A stretch of 15,907 nucleotides of DNA. Source: Suttonella ornithocola (lineage in GTDB: Bacteria; Pseudomonadota; Gammaproteobacteria; Cardiobacteriales; Cardiobacteriaceae). Each line of letters starts with the position of its first letter. Position 1 is the first letter of the stretch. Under the pieces are notes generated by a model that saw only the letters and a list, made by a program, of their open reading frames with translations, was not told where the DNA came from and searched no databases. The translations under genes were made by a program, and so were the position numbers. The DNA is taken from the NCBI RefSeq assembly GCF_001889065.1, contig NZ_LWHB01000132.1, positions 1 to 15,907 on the forward strand, given 5' to 3'. Positions 1 through 5,720 of this stretch are shown piece after piece.

Positions 1-317
1 AAGCATAATCCTGTTAAAAAGGTGACTTTTTGTCCAGAAAAGCGCGAAAGTTGGGCAATAGCATTATCAGCTGTTTTAGGTTTTCCAATAATGTCGCCTT
101 CAAAGGTTGCTACTTGATCTGAGCCAATGACAAAATGATTATCACTGGTTTGAATGGCTGAAGCTTTGGCAATAGCGAGTCGCTTAACCAGCGATTCTGC
201 GGTTTCACTTGGCAGAGGTGTTTCATCAATAAGCGGATTAGCGGTTTCAAATTTGATTCCTAGTCGAGAGAGAAGCGCTTTTCGATAGACAGAAGTAGAG
301 GCAAGTATAATATTCAT
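1..317 (-). CDS. yceF: Maf/YceF-type nucleotide pyrophosphatase (partial, N-terminal part)
   Basis: Translating the minus strand from the ATG at 317 gives MNIILASTSVYRKALLSRLG and about 105 residues before the window ends. The N-terminal ILAST-x-YRK-ALL signature, the VDE-like segment (LIDETPLPSE, residues ~29-38), IGSDQV (~62-67), GKP (~76-78) and FLTGL (~100-104) are the Maf house-keeping NTP pyrophosphatase signature. The spacing and the GSDQV/TGL wording are closest to E. coli YceF, the Maf-2 subgroup known to hydrolyse 7-methyl-GTP to its monophosphate as a nucleotide-pool cleaner; that substrate is inferred by family. The C-terminal half lies outside the window. The start sits only about 35 bp from the divergent lpxL start, so the two promoters must overlap each other or the coding ends. 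No damage is seen in the visible part. Confidence 0.9.
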   Translation of the reverse strand, partial: MNIILASTSVYRKALLSRLGIKFETANPLIDETPLPSETAESLVKRLAIAKASAIQTSDNHFVIGSDQVATFEGDIIGKPKTADNAIAQLSRFSGQKVTFLTGLC

Positions 318-352
318 AAGGATATCCACTTTAATAATTGAAAAGGTATAGT

Positions 353-1264
353 GTGCAAGATTTAAAAGATTTATTCCATTTTAGATTTATCGGCTATTGG
401 CTGTTACTAGGCTTATTGTGGGGTATTGTTAGGCTTCCATGGCGATTGAGAATGATGATTGGAGGCTGGATAGGTACATTAGCTTTTGCTTTAGCAAAGC
501 ATCGCCAAGCTGTTGTGTATAAAAATCTTTCTTTAGTTTTTTCAGAGCTATCAGATAAGGAACGGGAGGTTTTAGCTAAGAAGATTGCGCAGAACATTGG
601 ATATGGGTTTATCGAAACAGGGATGGCTTGGCTTCGTTCTGAAAAATATCTTCGTTCGATTTCTCGCTTTGAAGGAGACCCAGCGGATTTAAGTAAGATT
701 TTTGACGCTAATCAACCTGTGGTCTTAGTTGGTTCTCATTCGACACTTATGGAATTAGGGGTGAGATTACTTGGGCTATATGTTAAAAGTGCGGGGATGT
801 TTCGCCCATTAAAAAATCGTTTTTTTGATCGATGGATTTATTATCAACGCAGTCGTGCAGCAACAGAACTGGTTCATTTTAAAGATATGCGGCATGTGTT
901 AAAGATTTTAAAAAACGGTGGAAATTTATGGTATGCCTTGGATCAAGATATGGGAAGGCGAGTAGGTGTTTTTGCTTCTTTTTTCAATATTCCAGCGAGC
1001 TCAGTCAATATTTTACCTAAGTTGACAGAAAGAACAGGTGCTGCTTGGATTCCAGTTTTTATTTGGCGAGAGAAAAAAGCCTATGTTGTACGTATTTTGC
1101 CTGAAATTAAGCCAAAAGAGGGTGAGTCAGATATTCAGGTGATGGAAAGAGTTAATAAGGTTTATGAACAAGAAATCAGACAGTACCCAGAGCAATATTT
1201 CTGGATGCATCGTCGATTTAAAACACGTCCTGATGTTAGTGAAAATTGGTATTCAGAACGATAA
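353..1264 (+). CDS. lpxL: Lipid A biosynthesis acyltransferase, LpxL/HtrB family
   Basis: This inner-membrane LPLAT-family enzyme transfers a secondary acyl chain from acyl-ACP to Kdo2-lipid IVA in lipid A assembly. An N-terminal hydrophobic anchor (YWLLLGLLWGIV) is followed by the catalytic HX4E motif (GSHSTLMEL), FRPLKNRFFDRW, WYALDQDMG and the C-terminal WMHRRFKTRP block typical of LpxL. Start choice: a TTG at 338 in the same frame would add five residues, but its nearest Shine-Dalgarno (AGGA) is about 15 nt away. GTG at 353 has AAAAGG with a 6-nt spacer, and the distance from it to the YW of the anchor matches E. coli LpxL, so 353 is preferred, giving 303 aa. The 3' end overlaps the convergent ccmB by 12 bp. 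Acyl specificity (lauroyl versus other) cannot be read from sequence; LpxM or LpxP are less likely alternatives. Confidence 0.9.
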   Translation: MQDLKDLFHFRFIGYWLLLGLLWGIVRLPWRLRMMIGGWIGTLAFALAKHRQAVVYKNLSLVFSELSDKEREVLAKKIAQNIGYGFIETGMAWLRSEKYLRSISRFEGDPADLSKIFDANQPVVLVGSHSTLMELGVRLLGLYVKSAGMFRPLKNRFFDRWIYYQRSRAATELVHFKDMRHVLKILKNGGNLWYALDQDMGRRVGVFASFFNIPASSVNILPKLTERTGAAWIPVFIWREKKAYVVRILPEIKPKEGESDIQVMERVNKVYEQEIRQYPEQYFWMHRRFKTRPDVSENWYSER

Positions 1265-1933
1265 TTTATAAGGCTGATTGCGAATCGCTAAAGCCGAAAA
1301 AGGTAAAACGGTTATTAAAGAAAAGAATAATAAAGCGCCTAATAAAGCGATTTGGGCTTGGGTAGGTAAACCGATTAATGCGTCATGTGTAGCAGTTACA
1401 CCAATGATTAAGATAGGAATATAAAAAGGCACAACAATGAGAAATAGCAGAAATGTGCTTTGCGTCCCTGATAAGCTTAAAGCGGCGCCCATAGTCCCAA
1501 TGAGTAGTAAACAAAAACTTCCCATGGTTAAGAGTAGGGCAATGATGGGAAGATGATAATAAGGCAAATGTAATAATAACGCTAAGATAGGCAAGATAAG
1601 CAGTAAAGGAAGGATAAACTGTAACCATGCGGCAATAATTTTACTGAAAACAGCCAACCATAACTCCGAAAAATGTAATCTATCCTGCGCTAAAATGCCT
1701 GTGTCATAATCCAGTCGAAAAATTTTTTCTGCACCTAAAAGGGTAGATAAAAGTAAGACAATCCATAATGCTGCTGGAGAAATTTGTTGTAAAGAAGCAT
1801 TATCAGCACCTAGCGCAATGGGAAATAAGCATAAGGTTAGTGCAAAAAATAGAATAGGTTGTAAGATAGATTGCGGATTACGCCAGTGACCTAGTAATTC
1901 CCGTCGAATCAATAAAGAAAAGCTATTAAACAT
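1253..1933 (-). CDS. ccmB: Heme exporter protein CcmB (cytochrome c maturation ABC permease subunit)
   Basis: A 226-aa, strongly hydrophobic protein with about six membrane segments. The N-terminal RRELLGHWRNPQSILQPILF, the LFPIALG turn, the PAALWIVLLLSTLLGAEKIF segment and the FRLDYDTGILAQ loop line up with the conserved CcmB pattern (E. coli has RDDLQDGSLEQ at the same place), and the length is usual for the family. CcmB is the membrane part of the CcmABCD complex that helps release heme-loaded CcmE during c-type cytochrome assembly. Normally ccmA lies just upstream and ccmC just downstream; here 165 bp of non-coding DNA precedes it and lpxL follows in the opposite direction, so the gene stands alone. 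No clear Shine-Dalgarno precedes the ATG. The reading frame is intact. Confidence 0.92.
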   Translation of the reverse strand: MFNSFSLLIRRELLGHWRNPQSILQPILFFALTLCLFPIALGADNASLQQISPAALWIVLLLSTLLGAEKIFRLDYDTGILAQDRLHFSELWLAVFSKIIAAWLQFILPLLLILPILALLLHLPYYHLPIIALLLTMGSFCLLLIGTMGAALSLSGTQSTFLLFLIVVPFYIPILIIGVTATHDALIGLPTQAQIALLGALLFFSLITVLPFSALAIRNQPYKLSF

Positions 1934-2062
1934 AGTAAAAAAGCATCATGGAATGGAAGATATTAAATGTAGCGTTTACTGTAAAGGATATATAGTTTTT
2001 TCATAGCAATATTTTAGATATTACTCATTGTTGAGTTTATATCAGATTCTTCAATGCGTTAT

Positions 2063-2068
2063 TATAAT
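2063..2068 (+). promoter_or_regulatory. Candidate -10 box for the 2098 gene
   Basis: A perfect TATAAT lies 29 nt before the GTG start at 2098. No good -35 is found at 16-18 bp spacing; the best TTGAGT (2031-2036) is 26 bp away, so the promoter is only a candidate. It lies in the 164-bp gap between divergent ccmB and the 2098 gene. GGAG at 2089-2092 is the ribosome binding site that sets the GTG start. Confidence 0.4.
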
Positions 2069-2097
2069 ATGCATGTGATTTAATCAATGGAGTTTTA

Positions 2098-2316
2098 GTG
2101 ACTAAAAAAGCTGTTTGGGATATAGATACGGTATTAAATCGGCATGGTTTACTATTGTTAAAACTGTGGTTACAAGCGGCTAAACAGACAGGTCTGAGTA
2201 AAGAAGAAAGTCGTGCTGTTTTACAAGAAGCAACTAAAGGTGGCTATTTGCATTTGGTAGAAACGCTAAAAAATCATAGCATTTCTACTCATCAATCCTC
2301 TAATAAAACTTCTTAG
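2098..2316 (+). CDS. Uncharacterised 72-aa protein
   Basis: I do not recognise this protein. It starts with GTG preceded by GGAG at a 5-nt spacer, and a TATAAT lies 29 nt upstream, so it looks like a real single-gene unit rather than a chance frame. The product is soluble and mostly helical in appearance: VLNRHGLLLLKLWLQAAKQT, then LSKEESRAVLQEATKGGYLH, then a polar Ser/Thr/Asn-rich tail (STHQSSNKTS). No Cys, signal peptide or membrane segment is visible. It converges on the yjdJ-like gene with only 3 bp between the two stop codons. The function is unknown; a small lineage-specific regulator or adaptor is possible but unsupported. Confidence 0.65.
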   Translation: MTKKAVWDIDTVLNRHGLLLLKLWLQAAKQTGLSKEESRAVLQEATKGGYLHLVETLKNHSISTHQSSNKTS

Positions 2317-2319
2317 TTT

Positions 2320-2586
2320 TTAGATAGAAACATCTTGATATTTATCACTTTTCTTAAAAGCTGAAACAGCATAAGAGCAAATAGGCTGTATTTTTAATTG
2401 GTTTTCTCTAGCATAATCAGCGAGTGCATCAAGTAATTGACCAGCAATGCCTTTTCCACGCACCTCTGGATGAACGTAAGTATGCTCAGCGCGGATAATC
2501 TGATTTTCGATTGGTGTAAAACTGATTTCACCAAGTATTTCATTGTTTTCTTGATAGATAAAACGGTTATTGTCTTTAGTAATCAT
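2320..2586 (-). CDS. YjdJ-type GNAT N-acetyltransferase domain protein
   Basis: An 88-aa single-domain protein of the short GNAT group (Acetyltransf_CG, as in E. coli YjdJ). It shows the GEISFTP strand, the HTYVHPEVRGKGIAGQLL segment containing the acetyl-CoA pyrophosphate-binding R-G-x-G-I/A signature (residues ~43-48), and the C-terminal PICSYAVSAFKKSDKYQDV stretch typical of this subgroup. The substrate of this group is unknown. Start: the ATG at 2586 is preceded by AGGAAA at a good distance. It is the last gene of a close-packed trio, 9 bp after the MBL-fold gene, and presumably co-transcribed with smpB. Confidence 0.88.
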   Translation of the reverse strand: MITKDNNRFIYQENNEILGEISFTPIENQIIRAEHTYVHPEVRGKGIAGQLLDALADYARENQLKIQPICSYAVSAFKKSDKYQDVSI

Positions 2587-2595
2587 GATATTTCC

Positions 2596-3300
2596 TTAAG
2601 CTGATTTCAGCACTTGATTGAGTGCTTCTTTGGTAATAGGTTCATAAGGCATTTGGCGGGTTTTACTCGCTAAAATATTGCGATAGCGTACAAAGTCTTC
2701 CTCGTTTTCAATGAGCAAAAAAGGATTGCCAGTAAGTTGTTCAGCAAGTGTGCTTTCTTCTGTGATGCCATAATGATGACCAACCCATAATTTTGTTTGA
2801 GGCGGTAGTTTTTTGAGCTTTTGTAAAGAGTGATACAGTTTTTTAGCATCTCCACCAGGTAAATCCGCCCGTCCACATCCATAGATAAATAGGGTATCAC
2901 CAGTCATTAGATTATCATCTATACGATAACAAACCCCACCAGCAGTATGACCTGGCGTTGATATAACGCTAATGGTGGTTTTGGCAAATTGAATTTCATC
3001 ACCTTCGCTAACTAAAATGGCATCTTCTGGACACTCTGACCAGTGCGGATATTCATTTTCACCAATAAATAAGCTTACTTTGTCTGTATATAGCGGTAAG
3101 ACCGCATTCACATGGTCATAATGACTATGCGTCAGTAATATAGCAGTTAGGGTAAGTTTTTCCTCTGCTAGGATTTCTTGAATGCCTTCACTGTCCCAAG
3201 CGGGATCAACAATAGCTGCTTCACCACTTGCTCGATCAGTAATGATATGGATAAAGTTGTCATGGTCTTCAACCATTAACTGAATGATTTCTGGTTTCAT
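2596..3300 (-). CDS. MBL-fold metallo-hydrolase, glyoxalase II/ETHE1-like
   Basis: A 234-aa metallo-beta-lactamase-fold protein. Metal ligands are visible as THSHYDH (H58, H60, D62, H63), PGHT (H118), GDTL (D135) and GHHYG (H175). The GCGRADLPGGD and KLYHSLQ segments resemble the glyoxalase II/persulfide dioxygenase (ETHE1, BaeB-like) branch. Two departures from the common pattern are the Ser in HSH, where glyoxalase II usually has His, and His instead of Asp in the HDY motif (HHY). It could hydrolyse a thioester such as S-lactoylglutathione or act on glutathione persulfide; the sequence does not decide. AGGAAA precedes the ATG. It sits 9 bp after smpB and 9 bp before the GNAT gene. Confidence 0.85.
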   Translation of the reverse strand: MKPEIIQLMVEDHDNFIHIITDRASGEAAIVDPAWDSEGIQEILAEEKLTLTAILLTHSHYDHVNAVLPLYTDKVSLFIGENEYPHWSECPEDAILVSEGDEIQFAKTTISVISTPGHTAGGVCYRIDDNLMTGDTLFIYGCGRADLPGGDAKKLYHSLQKLKKLPPQTKLWVGHHYGITEESTLAEQLTGNPFLLIENEEDFVRYRNILASKTRQMPYEPITKEALNQVLKSA

Positions 3301-3309
3301 AGTATTTTC

Positions 3310-3780
3310 CTATTGATGAGCTTTCATAACGCGAGCTTTTTGTCTTTGCCAATCGCGGTCTTTTTTGACTTGGCGTTTATCAAAGGCTTTTTTTCCTTTA
3401 GCGATAGCAAGGTCTAATTTAACAAACCCATTTTTCCAATATAAGTTAATGGGTGCTAAGGTATAGCCGTCGCGCTCAGAAGCGCCAATCAATTTGGCGA
3501 TTTGATGTCTATGTAGTAATAATTTTCGGGTGCGTTGTGGGTCGGGAAAGACATGCGTCGAAGCAGAAGGTAACGGGTTAATGAAAGCGCCAAATAAAAA
3601 AATCTCTCCATTTTTAACCAATACATGGCTTTCTTTGATTTGTACGCGTCCAGCACGCAAGGCTTTTACTTCCCAACCTTCAAGCGCAATGCCTGCTTCA
3701 AAATGCTCTTCTAAGAAATAGTCATGAAAAGCTTTTTTGTTGGTGATAATGTTGTTGTCGTGCGTTTTTTTCTTACTCAT
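3310..3780 (-). CDS. smpB: SsrA-binding protein SmpB
   Basis: SmpB binds tmRNA and takes it to stalled ribosomes for trans-translation. The protein from the ATG at 3780 (MSKKKTHDNN) is 156 aa, close to E. coli (160). It has YFLEEHFEAGIALEGWEVKA, LRAGRVQIKESHV, the STHVFPDPQRTRKLLLHR block, LYWKNGFVKLDL and GKKAFDKRQ. The basic C-terminal tail (DWQRQKARVMKAHQ) corresponds to the helix that enters the decoding centre. An in-frame ATG at 3798 would add MGYYKQ but lacks a Shine-Dalgarno and has no counterpart in E. coli, so 3780 is preferred, although its own RBS is also poor. It is divergent from ratA-rnfH, the classical gammaproteobacterial arrangement, and heads a unit with the MBL-fold and GNAT genes. 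Confidence 0.95.
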   Translation of the reverse strand: MSKKKTHDNNIITNKKAFHDYFLEEHFEAGIALEGWEVKALRAGRVQIKESHVLVKNGEIFLFGAFINPLPSASTHVFPDPQRTRKLLLHRHQIAKLIGASERDGYTLAPINLYWKNGFVKLDLAIAKGKKAFDKRQVKKDRDWQRQKARVMKAHQ

Positions 3781-3785
3781 TTGCT

Positions 3786-3791
3786 TATAAT
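3786..3791 (+). promoter_or_regulatory. Candidate -10 box for ratA-rnfH
   Basis: TATAAT on the plus strand, 48 nt before the TTG start of ratA. It overlaps the 5' region of divergent smpB. No convincing -35 lies 16-18 bp upstream, so the assignment is tentative. AGGAAG (3828-3833) with a 6-nt spacer is the ribosome binding site that fixes the TTG start of ratA. Confidence 0.35.
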
Positions 3792-3839
3792 ATCCCATTA
3801 AAGCGCAAAAAGCGCAGAATGTATTAAAGGAAGACTATT

Positions 3840-4274
3840 TTGCCACAAATTCATAAGACGAAGAAATTGCCTTTTTCGGCGGTACAAATGTTTGACTTGG
3901 TTGCTGATGTCGAACGTTATCCAGAGTTTTTGCCATGGTGTGCGGCTGCAAAGTTAGTAAAGCGAGATGAGCAAGAGATTATTGGAACATTAACCGCAGA
4001 GAAAGGCGGATTTAAGAAATCTTTTACCACAAGAAATCGTTATCACTATCCTGATTGGATGGATATTGCCTTAGTGAATGGACCTTTTAAACATTTAAGC
4101 GGTCGATGGGATTTTATTGAACAGCCAAATGGTGGATGTGAAGTGAAATATCAAATGCGATTTGAAGTTCCCTTTTTATTAGTCCCGATTTTGGGTGGGC
4201 TGATGGATTATATGGCAAATACGATGGTCGATGCGTTTGCAGAAAGAGCAAAGAAAATTTATGGCACTCATTGA
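3840..4274 (+). CDS. ratA: RatA/Coq10-like START-domain protein
   Basis: A 144-aa START/polyketide-cyclase-fold protein beginning MPQI, exactly as in E. coli RatA. Conserved stretches are MFDLVADVERYPEFLPWCAA, the FTTRNRY strand, LVNGPFKHLSGRWDF and the C-terminal MANTMVDAFAERAKKIYG helix. In E. coli RatA has been reported to interfere with 70S formation, while the eukaryotic relative Coq10 binds ubiquinone; which role applies here is open. The start codon is TTG, supported by AGGAAG 6 nt upstream and by the homologous N-terminus. It overlaps rnfH by 14 bp, indicating translational coupling, and is divergent from smpB. Confidence 0.93.
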   Translation: MPQIHKTKKLPFSAVQMFDLVADVERYPEFLPWCAAAKLVKRDEQEIIGTLTAEKGGFKKSFTTRNRYHYPDWMDIALVNGPFKHLSGRWDFIEQPNGGCEVKYQMRFEVPFLLVPILGGLMDYMANTMVDAFAERAKKIYGTH

Positions 4275-4536
4275 AATTGAAGTGGCTTATGCTAAGCCAG
4301 ATAAGCAGAAAATTATTGTTTTACAAGCTAATGAGGGAATTACTGCAATTCAAGCGGTAGAGCGTTCTGGAATGGTTCGATTTTTTCCAGAGATTTCATT
4401 AGAAACAATAGAATTAGGCATTTTTAGCCAAGCTTGTTCGCAAGATACGCAATTAAAAAATGGGGATAGGGTAGAAATTTATCGACAATTAGTATGCGAT
4501 CCTAAAGAAATGCGCCGGCAAAGGGCACGGCGCTAA
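4261..4536 (+). CDS. rnfH: RnfH family ubiquitin-like protein (RatB)
   Basis: A 91-aa protein of the RnfH family (beta-grasp, ubiquitin-like fold; PF03658). The start at the ATG of 4261 gives MALIEIEVAYAKPDKQ, matching the E. coli N-terminus (KIAVEVAYALPEKQ); extending to 4231 would only add ratA-derived codons. Later conserved blocks are AVERSGM, ELGIFSQ, NGDRVEIYRQLVCDPKEMRR and a basic tail. Function is not established; despite the name there are no rnf genes nearby, and the usual partner is ratA, with which it overlaps by 14 bp. The next gene downstream converges on it after 38 bp in which I see no clear terminator hairpin. Confidence 0.93.
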   Translation: MALIEIEVAYAKPDKQKIIVLQANEGITAIQAVERSGMVRFFPEISLETIELGIFSQACSQDTQLKNGDRVEIYRQLVCDPKEMRRQRARR

Positions 4537-4574
4537 GATAATATTGTTAAGCTGTTTGAGTATTTGAGAGTGAT

Positions 4575-4818
4575 TTAGAGCTGTTCTATTTCAAAGAAGC
4601 ATTGGTTATTAGCAGTATGTAAGCAAGGAACACCTGCAAACCCTGCGGCTTTGATTGAAGTAAATGCTGGATGTGTATCTCGGAGTTTAAGAAATTGTTT
4701 AAGATTTTTCATACTAGCGGTGATATTGATGCTTTGATAAGGTTTTCCTGATTTTTGAAGTTCTGCTTCAAAGGGGGGGGCAGTCTGGACATAGATCGCT
4801 ATAGTAAAAAATATCCAT
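4575..4818 (-). pseudogene. Glutaredoxin-like protein, frameshifted at a C8 tract in its active site
   Basis: From 4575 up to about 4772 the minus strand reads FEAELQKSGKPYQSINITAS, then MKNLKQFLKLRDTHPAF and GVPCL, matching a family of about 80-aa glutaredoxin-like proteins. The matching N-terminus, MDIFYYSDLCPDCPP, is encoded from the ATG at 4818 with AAGGA about 9 nt before it, but in a different frame. The two frames join at the run of eight C (plus-strand G8, 4773-4780) that directly follows the Cys codon of CPDC. With seven C the gene would be a continuous 80-aa protein; with eight the good start runs into TGA straight after the tract. A start at 4835 keeps the downstream frame open but has no RBS and loses the CxxC motif. 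The gene may be phase-variable, rescued by slippage, decayed, or a sequencing error. It follows mgsA in the same direction. Confidence 0.8.
4773..4780. repeat. Homopolymeric G8/C8 tract inside the glutaredoxin-like gene
   Basis: Eight consecutive G on the plus strand, noticed as the longest G/C homopolymer in the window. It encodes the Pro-Pro pair following CPDC on the minus strand, and one base fewer restores the frame. Tracts of this kind are typical contingency-locus mutators in host-adapted bacteria and also typical sites of sequencing error. Confidence 0.95.
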
Positions 4819-4843
4819 TTTTTATTATCCTTCATTAAAAGGG

Positions 4844-5230
4844 TTAAGGCATTTCTTGTTCTAATGCTGATACGACTAAATCGGCTGTCCGCTCATTCAT
4901 TGTAACTGCCGTATGATATAAGGTCGCAATTCTGAGCAGGGCTTTGACATCAACATCGTGTGGAACAGCGGAAAGTGGATCAAAAAAGAAAATTAAGACA
5001 TCTAAACGTTTTTCCGCAATCATTGCGCCAATTTGTTGGTCGCCTCCGAGTGGTCCTGAAAGTAGGCGAGTGATTTTTAATCCTGTTGTTTCGGCAATTT
5101 GTCCGCCTGTTGTACCAGTTCCATAGAGCTCGCAACGAGATAAGAAATCATAATGTTTAAGTGCCCACTCGTTCATAGCGGGCTTTCTAGCATCATGAGC
5201 GACTAAGGCAATACGGGGAGAGATTTCCAT
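4844..5230 (-). CDS. mgsA: Methylglyoxal synthase
   Basis: Converts dihydroxyacetone phosphate to methylglyoxal and phosphate, a bypass that relieves sugar-phosphate build-up. The 128-aa protein has the whole family signature: ALVAHDARK (H12, D13, K16), the phosphate-binding TGTTG (38-42), LSGPLGGDQQIGA with the catalytic D64, FFFDPLSAVPHDVDVKALLR with D84, H91 and D94. These residues correspond to E. coli D71, D91, H98 and D101 at a constant offset of 7. It is shorter than E. coli (152 aa) at both ends, as in many homologues. It starts 6 bp after the fur stop with no clear Shine-Dalgarno, which suggests coupling to fur translation. The pairing of fur with mgsA is not a classical arrangement. 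Confidence 0.95.
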   Translation of the reverse strand: MEISPRIALVAHDARKPAMNEWALKHYDFLSRCELYGTGTTGGQIAETTGLKITRLLSGPLGGDQQIGAMIAEKRLDVLIFFFDPLSAVPHDVDVKALLRIATLYHTAVTMNERTADLVVSALEQEMP

Positions 5231-5236
5231 TTTGTA

Positions 5237-5656
5237 TTAGTTGCTATCTGAACCATTATAAACGCCATAGAGAACGAGGCTGTGGTCTTCTAGAGTAAAG
5301 CCATGTTCTTCAGCGATTTCTTTTTGACGTTTTGCAATGACTTCATCATAAAATTCCACGACTTTTCCAGTTTTTACGCAGATAAGATGATTATGGTGGT
5401 CGCCATTGTCAATTTCAAAAACGCTATGATTACCTTCAAAGTTATGACGCTTTAAAAGTCCTGCTTGTTCAAATTGTGTTAATACGCGATAAACAGTTGC
5501 AAGTCCAATATCTTCATCATTAGCTAGTAAGATTTTATAAACGTCTTCGGCAGAGAGATGAACATCGTTACCGGAAGTTTCACGTTCCATAATCTCTAAA
5601 ATTTTCATTCGCGGACCAGTAACTTTTAGTCCAGCTTTTTTAATTTGTTGGCTCAT
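5237..5656 (-). CDS. fur: Ferric uptake regulator Fur
   Basis: Iron-responsive transcriptional repressor, 139 aa. The N-terminal winged helix begins KKAGLKVTGPRMKILEIMER and contains the recognition helix GLATVYRVLTQFEQAG (51-66), followed by RHNFEGNHSVFE. Metal-binding residues visible are H33, E81, H87, H88, H90 and H125 in the C-terminal dimerisation domain. The first zinc cysteine is present (C93) but the second position is Thr (T96), as in Pseudomonas aeruginosa Fur, so a CxxC structural zinc site of the E. coli kind is not expected. The protein lacks the His/Cys-rich tail of E. coli Fur. It is followed 6 bp later by mgsA and preceded by rpoH, with its own candidate promoter in the gap. 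Confidence 0.96.
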   Translation of the reverse strand: MSQQIKKAGLKVTGPRMKILEIMERETSGNDVHLSAEDVYKILLANDEDIGLATVYRVLTQFEQAGLLKRHNFEGNHSVFEIDNGDHHNHLICVKTGKVVEFYDEVIAKRQKEIAEEHGFTLEDHSLVLYGVYNGSDSN

Positions 5657-5687
5657 GTTGTTTTACCTTTCCTTTGATTTTCGCTTC

Positions 5688-5715
5688 ATTATACCGTTTT
5701 TTAAATGATAAAGAA
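5688..5715 (-). promoter_or_regulatory. Candidate sigma70-type promoter of fur
   Basis: In the 64-bp gap after rpoH the minus strand carries TATAAT (5688-5693) and a weak -35 TTCTTT (5710-5715) separated by 16 bp. Transcription would start about 25 nt before the fur ATG, whose leader has AAGG repeats as ribosome binding site. I do not see a good 19-bp Fur box, so autoregulation is not supported by the sequence. Confidence 0.5.
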
Positions 5716-5720
5716 GCGTA

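Noticed and set aside
3781..3798. Longer SmpB start at 3798
   Set aside because: Adds MGYYKQ with no Shine-Dalgarno and no counterpart in E. coli SmpB; MSKKKTH at 3780 aligns with MTKKKAH.
3803..3815. GCGCAAAAAGCGC short palindrome between smpB and ratA
   Set aside because: Only a 4-bp stem; too weak to call an operator or terminator.
4575..4835. Continuous frame from the ATG at 4835 (MKDNKKW...) as the true start of the glutaredoxin-like gene
   Set aside because: No ribosome binding site, unlike-family N-terminus and loss of the CxxC motif; the AAGGA and family-like N-terminus belong to the ATG at 4818 in the other frame.
5657..5720. Fur box for autoregulation upstream of fur
   Set aside because: No convincing 19-bp match to the Fur consensus; only scattered AT-rich similarity.
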